A stretch of DNA of 64,000 nt, taken from assembly GCA_030431825.1 (NCBI GenBank), contig JAUIIJ010000019.1, positions 19,825-83,824 of the forward strand. The letters are read 5' to 3'. Shown piece by piece: positions 19,565 to 27,394 of the stretch. Below the pieces are notes generated by a model. That model was given only the letters and a program-made list of their open reading frames with translations. It did no database searches and had not been told where the DNA came from. The position numbers and the translations under genes were made by a program. Source of the DNA: Alphaproteobacteria bacterium (lineage in GTDB: Bacteria; Pseudomonadota; Alphaproteobacteria; Rhodobacterales; Rhodobacteraceae). How positions within the stretch are numbered: the stretch's first letter is position 1; every line of letters begins with the position of its first letter.

Positions 19565-21052
19565 ATGAAAGACTGGAGCGCGGCGGCAACGGCTCTCTAC
19601 GACGGTGGACTGCGCCGGATGTTCATAGGCGGGCAGTGGTGCGATGCGCGCTCGCGCGAGGTTATCGACGCGCGCAACCCGGCTGACGGGGCCTTGCTGG
19701 CAACCGTGCCCAGGGGCGGCGCAGCCGATATCGATGCCGCGGTGACTGCCGCGCGCCAGGCATTCGAAGGCCCCTGGTCGAAATGGACGCCGTTCGAGCG
19801 GCAGGCGCTGCTCTTGCGCATCGCGGATCGGTTCGAGGCGGAATGGGAAGATCTCTGCCTGTCCGACACGCTGGACATGGGCATGCCGATCCAGCGCACG
19901 CTCGCCAACAGTCGCAGGGTTCTGGGCATGCTGCGCTTTTACGCCGGTCAGGCGGTGGCCATCCACGGCGCCACGATCCCCAATTCGTTTCCGGGAGAGA
20001 TCTATTCCCAGACCGTGCGCGAACCGATCGGGGTGGTCGGTGCGATCATTCCGTGGAATGCCCCGATTGCCGGATCTATCTGGAAAATCGCACCCGCCAT
20101 CGCGACCGGTTGTACCGTGGTTCTGAAACCGTCCGAAGAGGCGTCGCTGACCGTCTTGATGATTGCCCGCATCATGCAGGAGGCGGGCCTGCCCGACGGG
20201 GTTCTGAACATCGTCACCGGCTTTGGCGCCGAGGCGGGTGCCGCGTTGGCCGAACATCCGGGCGTCGACAAGATCGTCTTCACCGGATCGACGGCGACGG
20301 GTCAGGCGATCGCGCGTGCGGCGACCGGCAACCTCAAGCGGGTCTCGCTGGAACTGGGCGGGAAATCCCCGGTGGTGGTCTGTCGCGACGCGGATATCGA
20401 AAAGGCCGTGCCGGTGGCGGCCATGGCGGTCTTTGCCAATTCGGGCCAGATCTGCATCGCCGGGTCGCGGCTGTTCGTTGCCCGCGAAATCCATGACGAA
20501 TTTGTCCGCCGCGTCGCCGATTATGCCGCCGCCCTGAAAATCGGGCACGGGATCAAAGAGGACACGGATATCGGGCCGATCATCACCGCACGGCAGGCCG
20601 AGCGTATTGCCGGTTACCTCGAGGCGGGCCCGCGCGAGGGCGCAGAGGTGTTGACCGGTGGGGCGCGTGCAGGGGGGCCGGGGCTTGACGGCGGGCATTT
20701 CTTTCAACCCACGGTGCTGGGCGGCGTCACCGACGAGATGAGTGTTGCGCGGGAAGAGATATTCGGCCCGGTGATTGCGGCGCTGCCCTTTGATACCATC
20801 GACGAGGTCGTCGCGCGGGCCAATGCAACGCCCTATGGGCTGGCCGCCGGGGTATTTTCCACCCATCTCAGCACCGCACATAAGCTGGCGCGTCGTCTAA
20901 AGGCGGGGTCGGTCTGGGTCAACATGTATCACGCCATCGATCCGGCGGTGCCGTTTGGCGGTGTCAAGATGTCCGGTTATGGTCGCGAGGGCGGGACCGA
21001 ACACATGGAAGAATATCTCGACACCAAGGCGATCTGGATCAATGCCGACTGA
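19565..21052 (+). CDS. NAD(P)-dependent aldehyde dehydrogenase
   Basis: A 495-residue member of the classical ALDH superfamily: IIPWNAPI, GSTATGQAIA, LELGGKSPVVV with the general-base glutamate, FANSGQICIAGSR with the catalytic cysteine, and EEIFGPV. Start chosen at the ATG at 19565, which gives the standard length; longer in-frame extensions back to 19400 are not conserved-looking. Candidate substrates are acetaldehyde released by DmdD (if linked to the dmd genes) or a semialdehyde from the dehydrogenase encoded next. The 48-bp gap to the next gene and the TRAP genes beyond make the second option at least as likely. Confidence 0.87.
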   Translation: MKDWSAAATALYDGGLRRMFIGGQWCDARSREVIDARNPADGALLATVPRGGAADIDAAVTAARQAFEGPWSKWTPFERQALLLRIADRFEAEWEDLCLSDTLDMGMPIQRTLANSRRVLGMLRFYAGQAVAIHGATIPNSFPGEIYSQTVREPIGVVGAIIPWNAPIAGSIWKIAPAIATGCTVVLKPSEEASLTVLMIARIMQEAGLPDGVLNIVTGFGAEAGAALAEHPGVDKIVFTGSTATGQAIARAATGNLKRVSLELGGKSPVVVCRDADIEKAVPVAAMAVFANSGQICIAGSRLFVAREIHDEFVRRVADYAAALKIGHGIKEDTDIGPIITARQAERIAGYLEAGPREGAEVLTGGARAGGPGLDGGHFFQPTVLGGVTDEMSVAREEIFGPVIAALPFDTIDEVVARANATPYGLAAGVFSTHLSTAHKLARRLKAGSVWVNMYHAIDPAVPFGGVKMSGYGREGGTEHMEEYLDTKAIWINAD

Positions 21053-21099
21053 TGTCCGCATTGAACCGGAACGGTCGCGACGAAAGAGGGAGTATTGAC

Positions 21100-21981
21100 A
21101 TGCATGTCGGCATCATCGGTGTTGGTCTCATGGGGCACGGGATTGCGCGCAACATTCTGTTGAAGGGCGGTTTCAGGCTGAGCTTTCTCGACCATCCGGG
21201 CAACCAGCCGACAGACGATCTCGTCGCATTGGGGGCCGCCGCCTGCACGACCCCGGCGGATATCGCTCAAACGGCTGACGTCGTGATCCTCTGTGTCACC
21301 GGGTCGCCGCAGGTCGAAGCGATCATCGCGGGCGCTAACGGCATCGCGTCGGAGCTCAGGGCGGGCGCGGTCGTGGTCGATTGTTCGACCGCGCTGCCCG
21401 ACTCGACCTTGCGGATGGCAGAGGTGGTCCGGCGGGCGGGGGGTGACTATCTCGACGCGCCGATGACACGCACGGCCAGGCATGCGCATGAGGGCACGCT
21501 GAACCTGCTGGCAGGGGGCGAGGCCGAGGTGCTGGACCGGGTTCGCCCGGTGCTCGCCGCGTTTACCGAAAAGGTCGAGCATGTCGGCCCCCTTGGACAT
21601 GGCCATCGCCTGAAGCTCTTGCACAACTATGTCTCGGTCGGCTTCATGACGCTGCTTGCCGAGGCCGCCGCGCAGGCCGCCGATTCCGGGATTGATCCGC
21701 AGGTTTTTGTCGACGTGCTCGCCAATGGCGGCGGGGCCAGTGCCGCGCTCGACCGGCTGGCCCCCTACATCATCGATCAGGACCGGGATGGCCTGCCCTT
21801 TTTCGTTTCCAACGCTCTGAAAGATATTGATTATTATCGCGAGATGTCGAAAGCCGCCGGAGCCGCGACAACCGTTGCCGATGGGGTTTCGGACGCGCTG
21901 ACGATACCGGTCGATGCCGGTCAGGGCGACGCATATGTTCCCGAACTCGTGCGGCTTTTCCGCAAAACCGGGGGCAGTTGA
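21100..21981 (+). CDS. NAD-binding 3-hydroxyisobutyrate dehydrogenase-family protein
   Basis: A 293-residue beta-hydroxyacid dehydrogenase. The N-terminal Rossmann motif is GIIGVGLMGHG (about 4-14); VVDCSTALPDSTLRMAEVV and DAPMTRTARHAHEGTLNLLAGG cover the substrate-binding region, and the catalytic lysine is in GHGHRLKLLHNYVSVG. The family includes 3-hydroxyisobutyrate, tartronate-semialdehyde and related dehydrogenases; DAPMTRT in place of DAPVSGG is slightly unusual and fits an unassigned substrate. Start chosen at ATG 21100, preceded by AGAGGGAG. Between an ALDH and a TRAP transporter, it probably oxidises the imported hydroxy acid or reduces its semialdehyde. Confidence 0.83.
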   Translation: MHVGIIGVGLMGHGIARNILLKGGFRLSFLDHPGNQPTDDLVALGAAACTTPADIAQTADVVILCVTGSPQVEAIIAGANGIASELRAGAVVVDCSTALPDSTLRMAEVVRRAGGDYLDAPMTRTARHAHEGTLNLLAGGEAEVLDRVRPVLAAFTEKVEHVGPLGHGHRLKLLHNYVSVGFMTLLAEAAAQAADSGIDPQVFVDVLANGGGASAALDRLAPYIIDQDRDGLPFFVSNALKDIDYYREMSKAAGAATTVADGVSDALTIPVDAGQGDAYVPELVRLFRKTGGS

Positions 21982-22066
21982 AAACACCGGCCCCATGCAC
22001 GTTGCAGGGGTTGCCACCGAAATTTGCCTTGTGTAGCAACATGACACCTTAATTGGGAGGATTTCC

Positions 22067-23047
22067 ATGACATTCGCATATCGCGGTCTGGCATCTGCCA
22101 GCCTTCTCCTTGCAATGGGCTTGCCCGCTCTCGCGCAGACAGATGTGAAGATCGGCTATGCGCTTGCACCCGACAGTCACTACGGCGTTGCCGCCGCCAG
22201 GTTCGAAGAGGTCGTGACGGCCGAAACCGGCGATGATTTCGCCTTCAAGCATTTCCCGTCATCCGGGCTGGGCGGCGAGCGTGAAGTCATCGAAGGTCTG
22301 CAACTGGGGACCATCGAGGCGACCATCGTTTCGTCCGGCACGCTTGCGAATTTCGTGCCCGATACCGGCGTCTTTGACATTCCGTTCCTGTTCCGCGATC
22401 TCGACCACGCGCGCGCCGTGCTCGACGGGCAGATCGGGCAGGACATTCTCGCCAAGTTCGACGATGTCGGCATGCACGCGCTGGCATGGGGCGAACAGGG
22501 GTTCCGCCACATCACCAACAACCGCAACGCCATCGAAACCCCGGCGGATGTCGAGGGCCTGAAGCTGCGCACGATGGAGAACCCCGTTCACCTCGCCGCG
22601 TTCAACGCGATGGGTGCCGCGCCGACACCGATGGCGTGGCCCGAAGTCATTTCGTCGCTTCAGCAAGGGGTGATCGACGGGCAGGAAAACCCGCTCTCGG
22701 TCATCGTTTCGGTCAAGCTTGACGAGGTGCAGAAATACCTCACCCTCTCGGGCCATGTGTATTCGCCTGCCGTGTTGCTGGTCTCCGGGCCATTCTGGGC
22801 CGGGCTGGATGACGACCAGAAGGCCGTGTTCGAAAAGGCCGCAGCCGAAGCCGTTGCCGCGATGCGCGACTATGTGGACAATGTGGAAACGACCGGTGTG
22901 GAAACGCTCAGGGAGCGCGGGATGGAAGTCAACGCCCTGTCTCCCGAGCAGAAAGCCGCATTCCAGTCTTCGATTGCGAGCGCCTATGAAGGCTACTACC
23001 AGACCTATGGCAAGGACCTTGTCGACTCGATCGTGAATTTCGAGTGA
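22067..23047 (+). CDS. TRAP transporter solute-binding protein (DctP family)
   Basis: A 326-residue periplasmic binding protein with a Sec signal peptide (cleavage probably after ALA at residue 23). The DctP signature region is LKLRTMENPVHLAAFNAMGAAPTPMAWPEVISSLQQGVIDGQENP, with the conserved Arg that binds carboxylate ligands. It captures an organic acid for the DctQM membrane subunits encoded next. A GGGAGGA ribosome site precedes the ATG. The adjacent dehydrogenases suggest a hydroxy or keto acid ligand; this is not testable from sequence alone. Confidence 0.92.
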   Translation: MTFAYRGLASASLLLAMGLPALAQTDVKIGYALAPDSHYGVAAARFEEVVTAETGDDFAFKHFPSSGLGGEREVIEGLQLGTIEATIVSSGTLANFVPDTGVFDIPFLFRDLDHARAVLDGQIGQDILAKFDDVGMHALAWGEQGFRHITNNRNAIETPADVEGLKLRTMENPVHLAAFNAMGAAPTPMAWPEVISSLQQGVIDGQENPLSVIVSVKLDEVQKYLTLSGHVYSPAVLLVSGPFWAGLDDDQKAVFEKAAAEAVAAMRDYVDNVETTGVETLRERGMEVNALSPEQKAAFQSSIASAYEGYYQTYGKDLVDSIVNFE

Positions 23048-23071
23048 GACCTTGGCGCCGGCATCAACGCG

Positions 23072-23626
23072 ATGCCGGCGCAATTGCGGGAGCACGCGGT
23101 GAAACGGCTCGAACATATCTTCGTCCTGCTGAACGGTTGGGCAGTGATCCTGATGTTGTCGGGAATGGCGATCATCGTCGGCGCCAACATCTCGCTGCGT
23201 TACCTGACCTCGCATTCGCTGCCCTGGGCCGATGAGGCCGCGCGCTACCTGATGATCTGGCTGACATTTACCGGGGCCGGGCTGATCCTGCGGATCGGCG
23301 GCCATGTCGCCATCACCAATCTTCAGGACAGCCTGCCCGAAACCGGACAGAAAATCCTCAGAGCCGCCATTGTCCTGACGCTGCTGGCCTTTTTCTGCTT
23401 CATGGTTCAGGTCGGTGTGCAATATGCACAACGCATGCAGTACCAGGTGACCCCGGCCATGCGGCTTCCGTTCAGCTATGTCTATGCCGCGATGCCGGTC
23501 GGGTTTACCCTGCTGATCGTGCATCTGCTGTTGATTGCCCGTCGCTTCATTCTTGCGGGCCGATACAAGCCGCTCGATACCGACGCCTCTGACGCGGGCA
23601 CATTGCCGGGCGGCGCGAATGGCTGA
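23072..23626 (+). CDS. TRAP transporter small permease (DctQ family)
   Basis: A 184-residue protein with four hydrophobic helices, the DctQ topology. The conserved segment SLPWADEAARYLMIWLTFTGAG after the second helix is diagnostic. It joins DctM in the Na+-driven TRAP membrane complex. It lies 24 bp after the binding-protein gene and overlaps dctM by 8 bp. Confidence 0.9.
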   Translation: MPAQLREHAVKRLEHIFVLLNGWAVILMLSGMAIIVGANISLRYLTSHSLPWADEAARYLMIWLTFTGAGLILRIGGHVAITNLQDSLPETGQKILRAAIVLTLLAFFCFMVQVGVQYAQRMQYQVTPAMRLPFSYVYAAMPVGFTLLIVHLLLIARRFILAGRYKPLDTDASDAGTLPGGANG

Positions 23627-24902
23627 GATCCTGTTTCCCGCGCTGTTTCTTCTGCTGGCCTTTGGACTGCCCGTCGCCTTTGCGATGGCGATCTCGGTCT
23701 TTCTCGCGATCAGTCTCGCGTCGTCCTACCCACATCTCGTCGTGGTAAAGGAAATGTTCGCGGGCCTTGACAGCTTTCCGTTGCTGGCGGTTCCATTCTT
23801 CATTCTCGCCTCCGAAATCATGACCGGCGGTGCGGTCACCCATGCAATCCTGCGGTTGGCACAATCCTTTGTCGGCCATATGCGCGGCGGTCTTGGCCAT
23901 GCGAACGTCATCAGTTCGGCGATGTTCGCGGGCATTTCCGGCAGCGCCCTCGCCGATGCCGCCGGCCCCGGTACGATGATGATCCGGATGATGGAAAAAG
24001 GCGGATATGACCGCCCCTATGCAGGGGCGCTGACGATTGCCAGTTCCGTCGTCGGCCCGATCATCCCGCCCTCCATCACCATGATCATCTACGCGATGCA
24101 GGATCAGAACGTCTCGGTCGGCTCGCTCTTCATGGCCGGTGTTCTGCCCGGATTGCTGATCACGGTGATGATCCTGCTGGCCAACGGGCGTGTCAGCAAG
24201 AAACGCAACTATGCGTCCGGAGAACCGATGCCGTCCCTTGCCGAGATCGTGTCGATCGCGCTCCATGCGGTTCCGGCCCTGCTCCTGATCCTGCTGATCG
24301 TGGGCGGTATCCGGTTCGGGGTCTTCACCCCGACCGAAGCGTCGGTGATCGCGGTGTTCTACGCGCTGATCGTCGGCATGTTCGTCTATCGCTCGCTCCG
24401 GCTGCGCGATCTGCCCGGTATCGTGCTGCGGGCGGCGCTGACCTCGGGTGCGGTGCTGTTGATCCTTGGCGCGGCCCGTGCCTTTGCCTGGGTGCTGATC
24501 ATCGAAGGCGTGCCGCAATTTCTCGCCGAGACCATCATTTCCTGGAACCTGTCACCGATCGTCTTTCTGCTGGCGGTGAACCTGCTGCTGATCGTGTTCG
24601 GGTTGTTCATGGACCCCCTGCCCGGCGTGATGATCCTCGTGCCGATCCTCGCCCCGATCAGCTATGCGCTCGGAATTGATCCCGACCATTTCGCGATCAT
24701 CGTCATCGTCAATCTGACGCTCGGTCTCGCGACGCCGCCGGTGGGCAGCCTGATCTTCGTTGTCTCATCGACGGTCGATCTGAAACCCTCGACACTGATC
24801 CGCGAAATGCCGCCCTTCTTTCTGGCCCTGGCGGTGGCATTGCTGCTCATCACCTTCGTGCCGTTCCTGTCGACGTGGCTGCCCACGGTCAGCGGCTTCT
24901 GA
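23619..24902 (+). CDS. TRAP transporter large permease (DctM family)
   Basis: A 427-residue membrane protein with about 12 hydrophobic helices. Family marks are VPFFILASEIMTGGAVT, ISGSALADAAGPGTMMIRMM, and VVGPIIPPSITMIIYAM, the Na+ and substrate site region. The start is the ATG at 23619 inside the end of dctQ (8-bp overlap), as is common for TRAP genes. Last gene of the operon; the SDR gene is convergent with it. Confidence 0.92.
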   Translation: MAEILFPALFLLLAFGLPVAFAMAISVFLAISLASSYPHLVVVKEMFAGLDSFPLLAVPFFILASEIMTGGAVTHAILRLAQSFVGHMRGGLGHANVISSAMFAGISGSALADAAGPGTMMIRMMEKGGYDRPYAGALTIASSVVGPIIPPSITMIIYAMQDQNVSVGSLFMAGVLPGLLITVMILLANGRVSKKRNYASGEPMPSLAEIVSIALHAVPALLLILLIVGGIRFGVFTPTEASVIAVFYALIVGMFVYRSLRLRDLPGIVLRAALTSGAVLLILGAARAFAWVLIIEGVPQFLAETIISWNLSPIVFLLAVNLLLIVFGLFMDPLPGVMILVPILAPISYALGIDPDHFAIIVIVNLTLGLATPPVGSLIFVVSSTVDLKPSTLIREMPPFFLALAVALLLITFVPFLSTWLPTVSGF

Positions 24903-24953
24903 CGCCGGGTCCGATTGGCCGCGAGATTCCAGCGATCGGGCGCGCTGCTCGGT

Positions 24954-24993
24954 CGCGTTTCGGCGCCGCGCCGAGAAACCGGCGCGAAACGCG
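24954..24993. terminator. Stem-loop between the convergent TRAP and SDR genes
   Basis: CGCGTTTCG (24954-24962) pairs with CGAAACGCG (24985-24993), a perfect 9-bp stem. There is no long T-tract on either side, so it may act as a bidirectional terminator or merely protect 3' ends. Confidence 0.4.
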
Positions 24994-25743
24994 TCAGCAG
25001 GTATAGTTGAGGCCAAGCCGCCCGCCATCGACATAGATGGTTTCACCGGTGATGTAGCTGGCCTTTTTCGAGCAGAGAAACGCCACCACGTCGCCGATCT
25101 CACGCGCGGTTCCGGCGCGGCCCAGCGGCGTGCGTGACATCGCGACCCTGAACGCTTCGGGATTGGCATTCACACCGGCCATCATCTCGGTATCGATCGA
25201 ACCCGGCCCCACGGCATTGACGCGGATATTGTGTTTGGCCAGCGCCAGGGCCGCCGCCTTGGTCAACTGCATCACGCCGCCTTTCGATGCGCAATAGGCC
25301 GGGATCGCCGGGATCGCCACCTGCGCATTGATCGACGACATGTTGACGATGGCGCCTTCGATCTTGTCCCCGATCATGGCCCGCGCGGCAATCTGGGTGG
25401 CCAGGAAAACACCGCGCAGGTTGATGTCGATCACCCGCTCCCAACTGGCAAGGTCGTAGTCCAGGAAATCACCGGGCATCGCAACGCCGGCATTGTTGAC
25501 AAGCGCGTGCAGCGGGCCGTGATCCCCGGCGATCCGGGAGAACAGGCTTTCGATCTGGCTGACGTCGCCCATGTCGCAGGCGATGGCGGCGGCGGCCCCC
25601 AAGGTGTCGCCTGCCTTCGCCACGCCCTCGGCATTGATATCGGCCAGGATCAGATCAAAGCCGTCTTCCTTCAGGGCCTCGGCACAGGCATAGCCAATAC
25701 CCTGCGCTCCGCCGGTGATCAGTGCGAGTGGTTTCCGTGTCAT
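24994..25743 (-). CDS. Short-chain dehydrogenase/reductase (FabG/BDH type)
   Basis: A 249-residue SDR: GGAQGIG at 11-17, LADI with an acidic residue favouring NAD, NNAG at 83-86, Ser136/137, Tyr150 and Lys154 (YCASK). The C-terminal YVDGGRLGLNYTC resembles those of sugar-alcohol or hydroxy-acid dehydrogenases. Start at ATG 25743, with AAAGGA in front, 4 bp after the hyuB stop, so it is the last gene of the minus-strand operon FAD oxidase-hyuA-hyuB-SDR. Substrate unknown. Confidence 0.85.
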   Translation of the reverse strand: MTRKPLALITGGAQGIGYACAEALKEDGFDLILADINAEGVAKAGDTLGAAAAIACDMGDVSQIESLFSRIAGDHGPLHALVNNAGVAMPGDFLDYDLASWERVIDINLRGVFLATQIAARAMIGDKIEGAIVNMSSINAQVAIPAIPAYCASKGGVMQLTKAAALALAKHNIRVNAVGPGSIDTEMMAGVNANPEAFRVAMSRTPLGRAGTAREIGDVVAFLCSKKASYITGETIYVDGGRLGLNYTC

Positions 25744-25747
25744 CGTT

Positions 25748-27394
25748 CTATCCTTTGTAGCCATAGTCCTGCTCTGCCTGCTCCGGTGTGATGAACCCGG
25801 CGCGCAGGTCTTCCGCGACCCGGTCGGCGGCGCGATCCGCGGGTGTACCATAGCCGCCGCCGCCGGGCAGGCTCAGGCGCAGGCGCTGGCCGTTCCGGAC
25901 CAGTTGCCGACCCTTGCTGCGAAGCGCCGTCCCATCTGCGAGCTCGACCCGGCCCGGGGCGCCCGCGCCACCACCATCGCGGCCACGGGCAGGATTGTCG
26001 ACCCGATCGAACATCGCGTTGAAATAGAAATCGTATCCCGCGCGCGGCTCGATCTCGATGACCTGGCCCAGTCCGCCACGCCATGCCCCCGCGCCACCCG
26101 ACCCCTCGCGCAGGTCCTTGCGCCAGACGGTGATCGGGCCGACATGTTCGGTCGCTTCGACGCTCATCGTCGAGACACCCGAGGGAAAGGCCGTGGCCGA
26201 AAGCCCGTCAAGCGCAGGGCGAGCGCCGGTGCCGCCCGAGTTGAACATCAACACCTCGCGGTTGGGCAGTCCGCTGTCCGGGTCTCTGGGCCGTGCGGAA
26301 ATCTGGATATTCCACAGCGCGCTCGCCCCTTCGGCGGGAACGGTTGCGGGCAGCGCCTGATGCAACGCGCCCAGCACCACGTCGGGCACCAGATGCCCGA
26401 GGACGTGACGCACCGACACCGGTGCCGGTCGCCTTGCTGCCAGAATGCAGCCCTCGGGCGCGGTGATCTCGAACGGTTCGAGCGAACCGGTATTGTTGGG
26501 CACCTGCGGTGCGATTGCGCATTTCAGGCCGTAACAGGCATAGGCGCGGGTATAGACTTCGGGACAGTTCACCCCGAAACGGCTCATCCCCGACGTGCCC
26601 GCGAAATCCGCCCGCAGCGTATCGCCGTTCACGTCTAGCCGGACCACCATCTGTACCGGTGCGTCATAGCCATCGACCTGCATCCGGTGGCTGAAACTGC
26701 CGTCCGGAACCCCGGCAATGGCCTCGCGGGTGGCCTTGCGGCTGGCGTCGATGATGAAATCGGCGAGACCGTCCAGATCCGCAATTCCGAACTCGCCCAT
26801 CATCGACTGCAACCGCCGGTCGCCGGCCTCGTTACAGGCGGCGAGCGAGTACATGTCGCCCACAACCTGATCCGGTTCGCGCACATTGGCGCGCACCAGC
26901 CGGATCAGGTCGCGCGCAACCTCGCCACGCTCGGCGAATTTCATGATCGGGATCAGCAGGCCCTCTTCGAATACCTCGTTGCCGTCGGGGCCAAAACCGC
27001 GCCCGCCGATATCGACCACATGGGCAGTACAGGCAAAGAAACCGATATGCCGGCCATCCCGGAACGACGGTGAAACAACGGTGATGTCGTGCAGATGGCC
27101 CGTGCCCATCCAGGGATCGTTGGTGATGAAAACATCGCCTTCGAAAATGTTCTGCGCACCGATTTCGCGCACGAAATGCGTGACACTCTCGGCCATGGCG
27201 TTCACATGTCCCGGCGTGCCGGTCACCGCCTGCGCCATCATGCGCCCCTGACGGTCGAACAGCCCGGCGGACAGGTCCCCGGCCTCGCGAACCGACGTGG
27301 AAAAGGCGGTGCGGATCAGCGTCGTCGCCTGCTCCTCGACAACCGCGATCAGGCGGTTCCACATGATCTGATAGTCGATGGCGGTGGGGGTCAT
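25748..27394 (-). CDS. Hydantoinase B / oxoprolinase subunit B family protein
   Basis: A 548-residue HyuB-family protein: the N-terminal DYQIMWNRLIAVVEEQATTLIRTAFSTSVREAGDLSAGLFD region and the FEGDVFITNDPWMGTGHLHDI motif are characteristic, as is the C-terminal LPGGGGYGTPADR. HyuA and HyuB together form ATP-dependent hydantoinases (N-methylhydantoin, 5-oxoproline) or acetone-carboxylase-like enzymes. It overlaps hyuA by 4 bp. The neighbouring DAO-type FAD oxidase would suit an N-methylated amino-acid or hydantoin route, but the substrate is not readable. Confidence 0.88.
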   Translation of the reverse strand: MTPTAIDYQIMWNRLIAVVEEQATTLIRTAFSTSVREAGDLSAGLFDRQGRMMAQAVTGTPGHVNAMAESVTHFVREIGAQNIFEGDVFITNDPWMGTGHLHDITVVSPSFRDGRHIGFFACTAHVVDIGGRGFGPDGNEVFEEGLLIPIMKFAERGEVARDLIRLVRANVREPDQVVGDMYSLAACNEAGDRRLQSMMGEFGIADLDGLADFIIDASRKATREAIAGVPDGSFSHRMQVDGYDAPVQMVVRLDVNGDTLRADFAGTSGMSRFGVNCPEVYTRAYACYGLKCAIAPQVPNNTGSLEPFEITAPEGCILAARRPAPVSVRHVLGHLVPDVVLGALHQALPATVPAEGASALWNIQISARPRDPDSGLPNREVLMFNSGGTGARPALDGLSATAFPSGVSTMSVEATEHVGPITVWRKDLREGSGGAGAWRGGLGQVIEIEPRAGYDFYFNAMFDRVDNPARGRDGGGAGAPGRVELADGTALRSKGRQLVRNGQRLRLSLPGGGGYGTPADRAADRVAEDLRAGFITPEQAEQDYGYKG

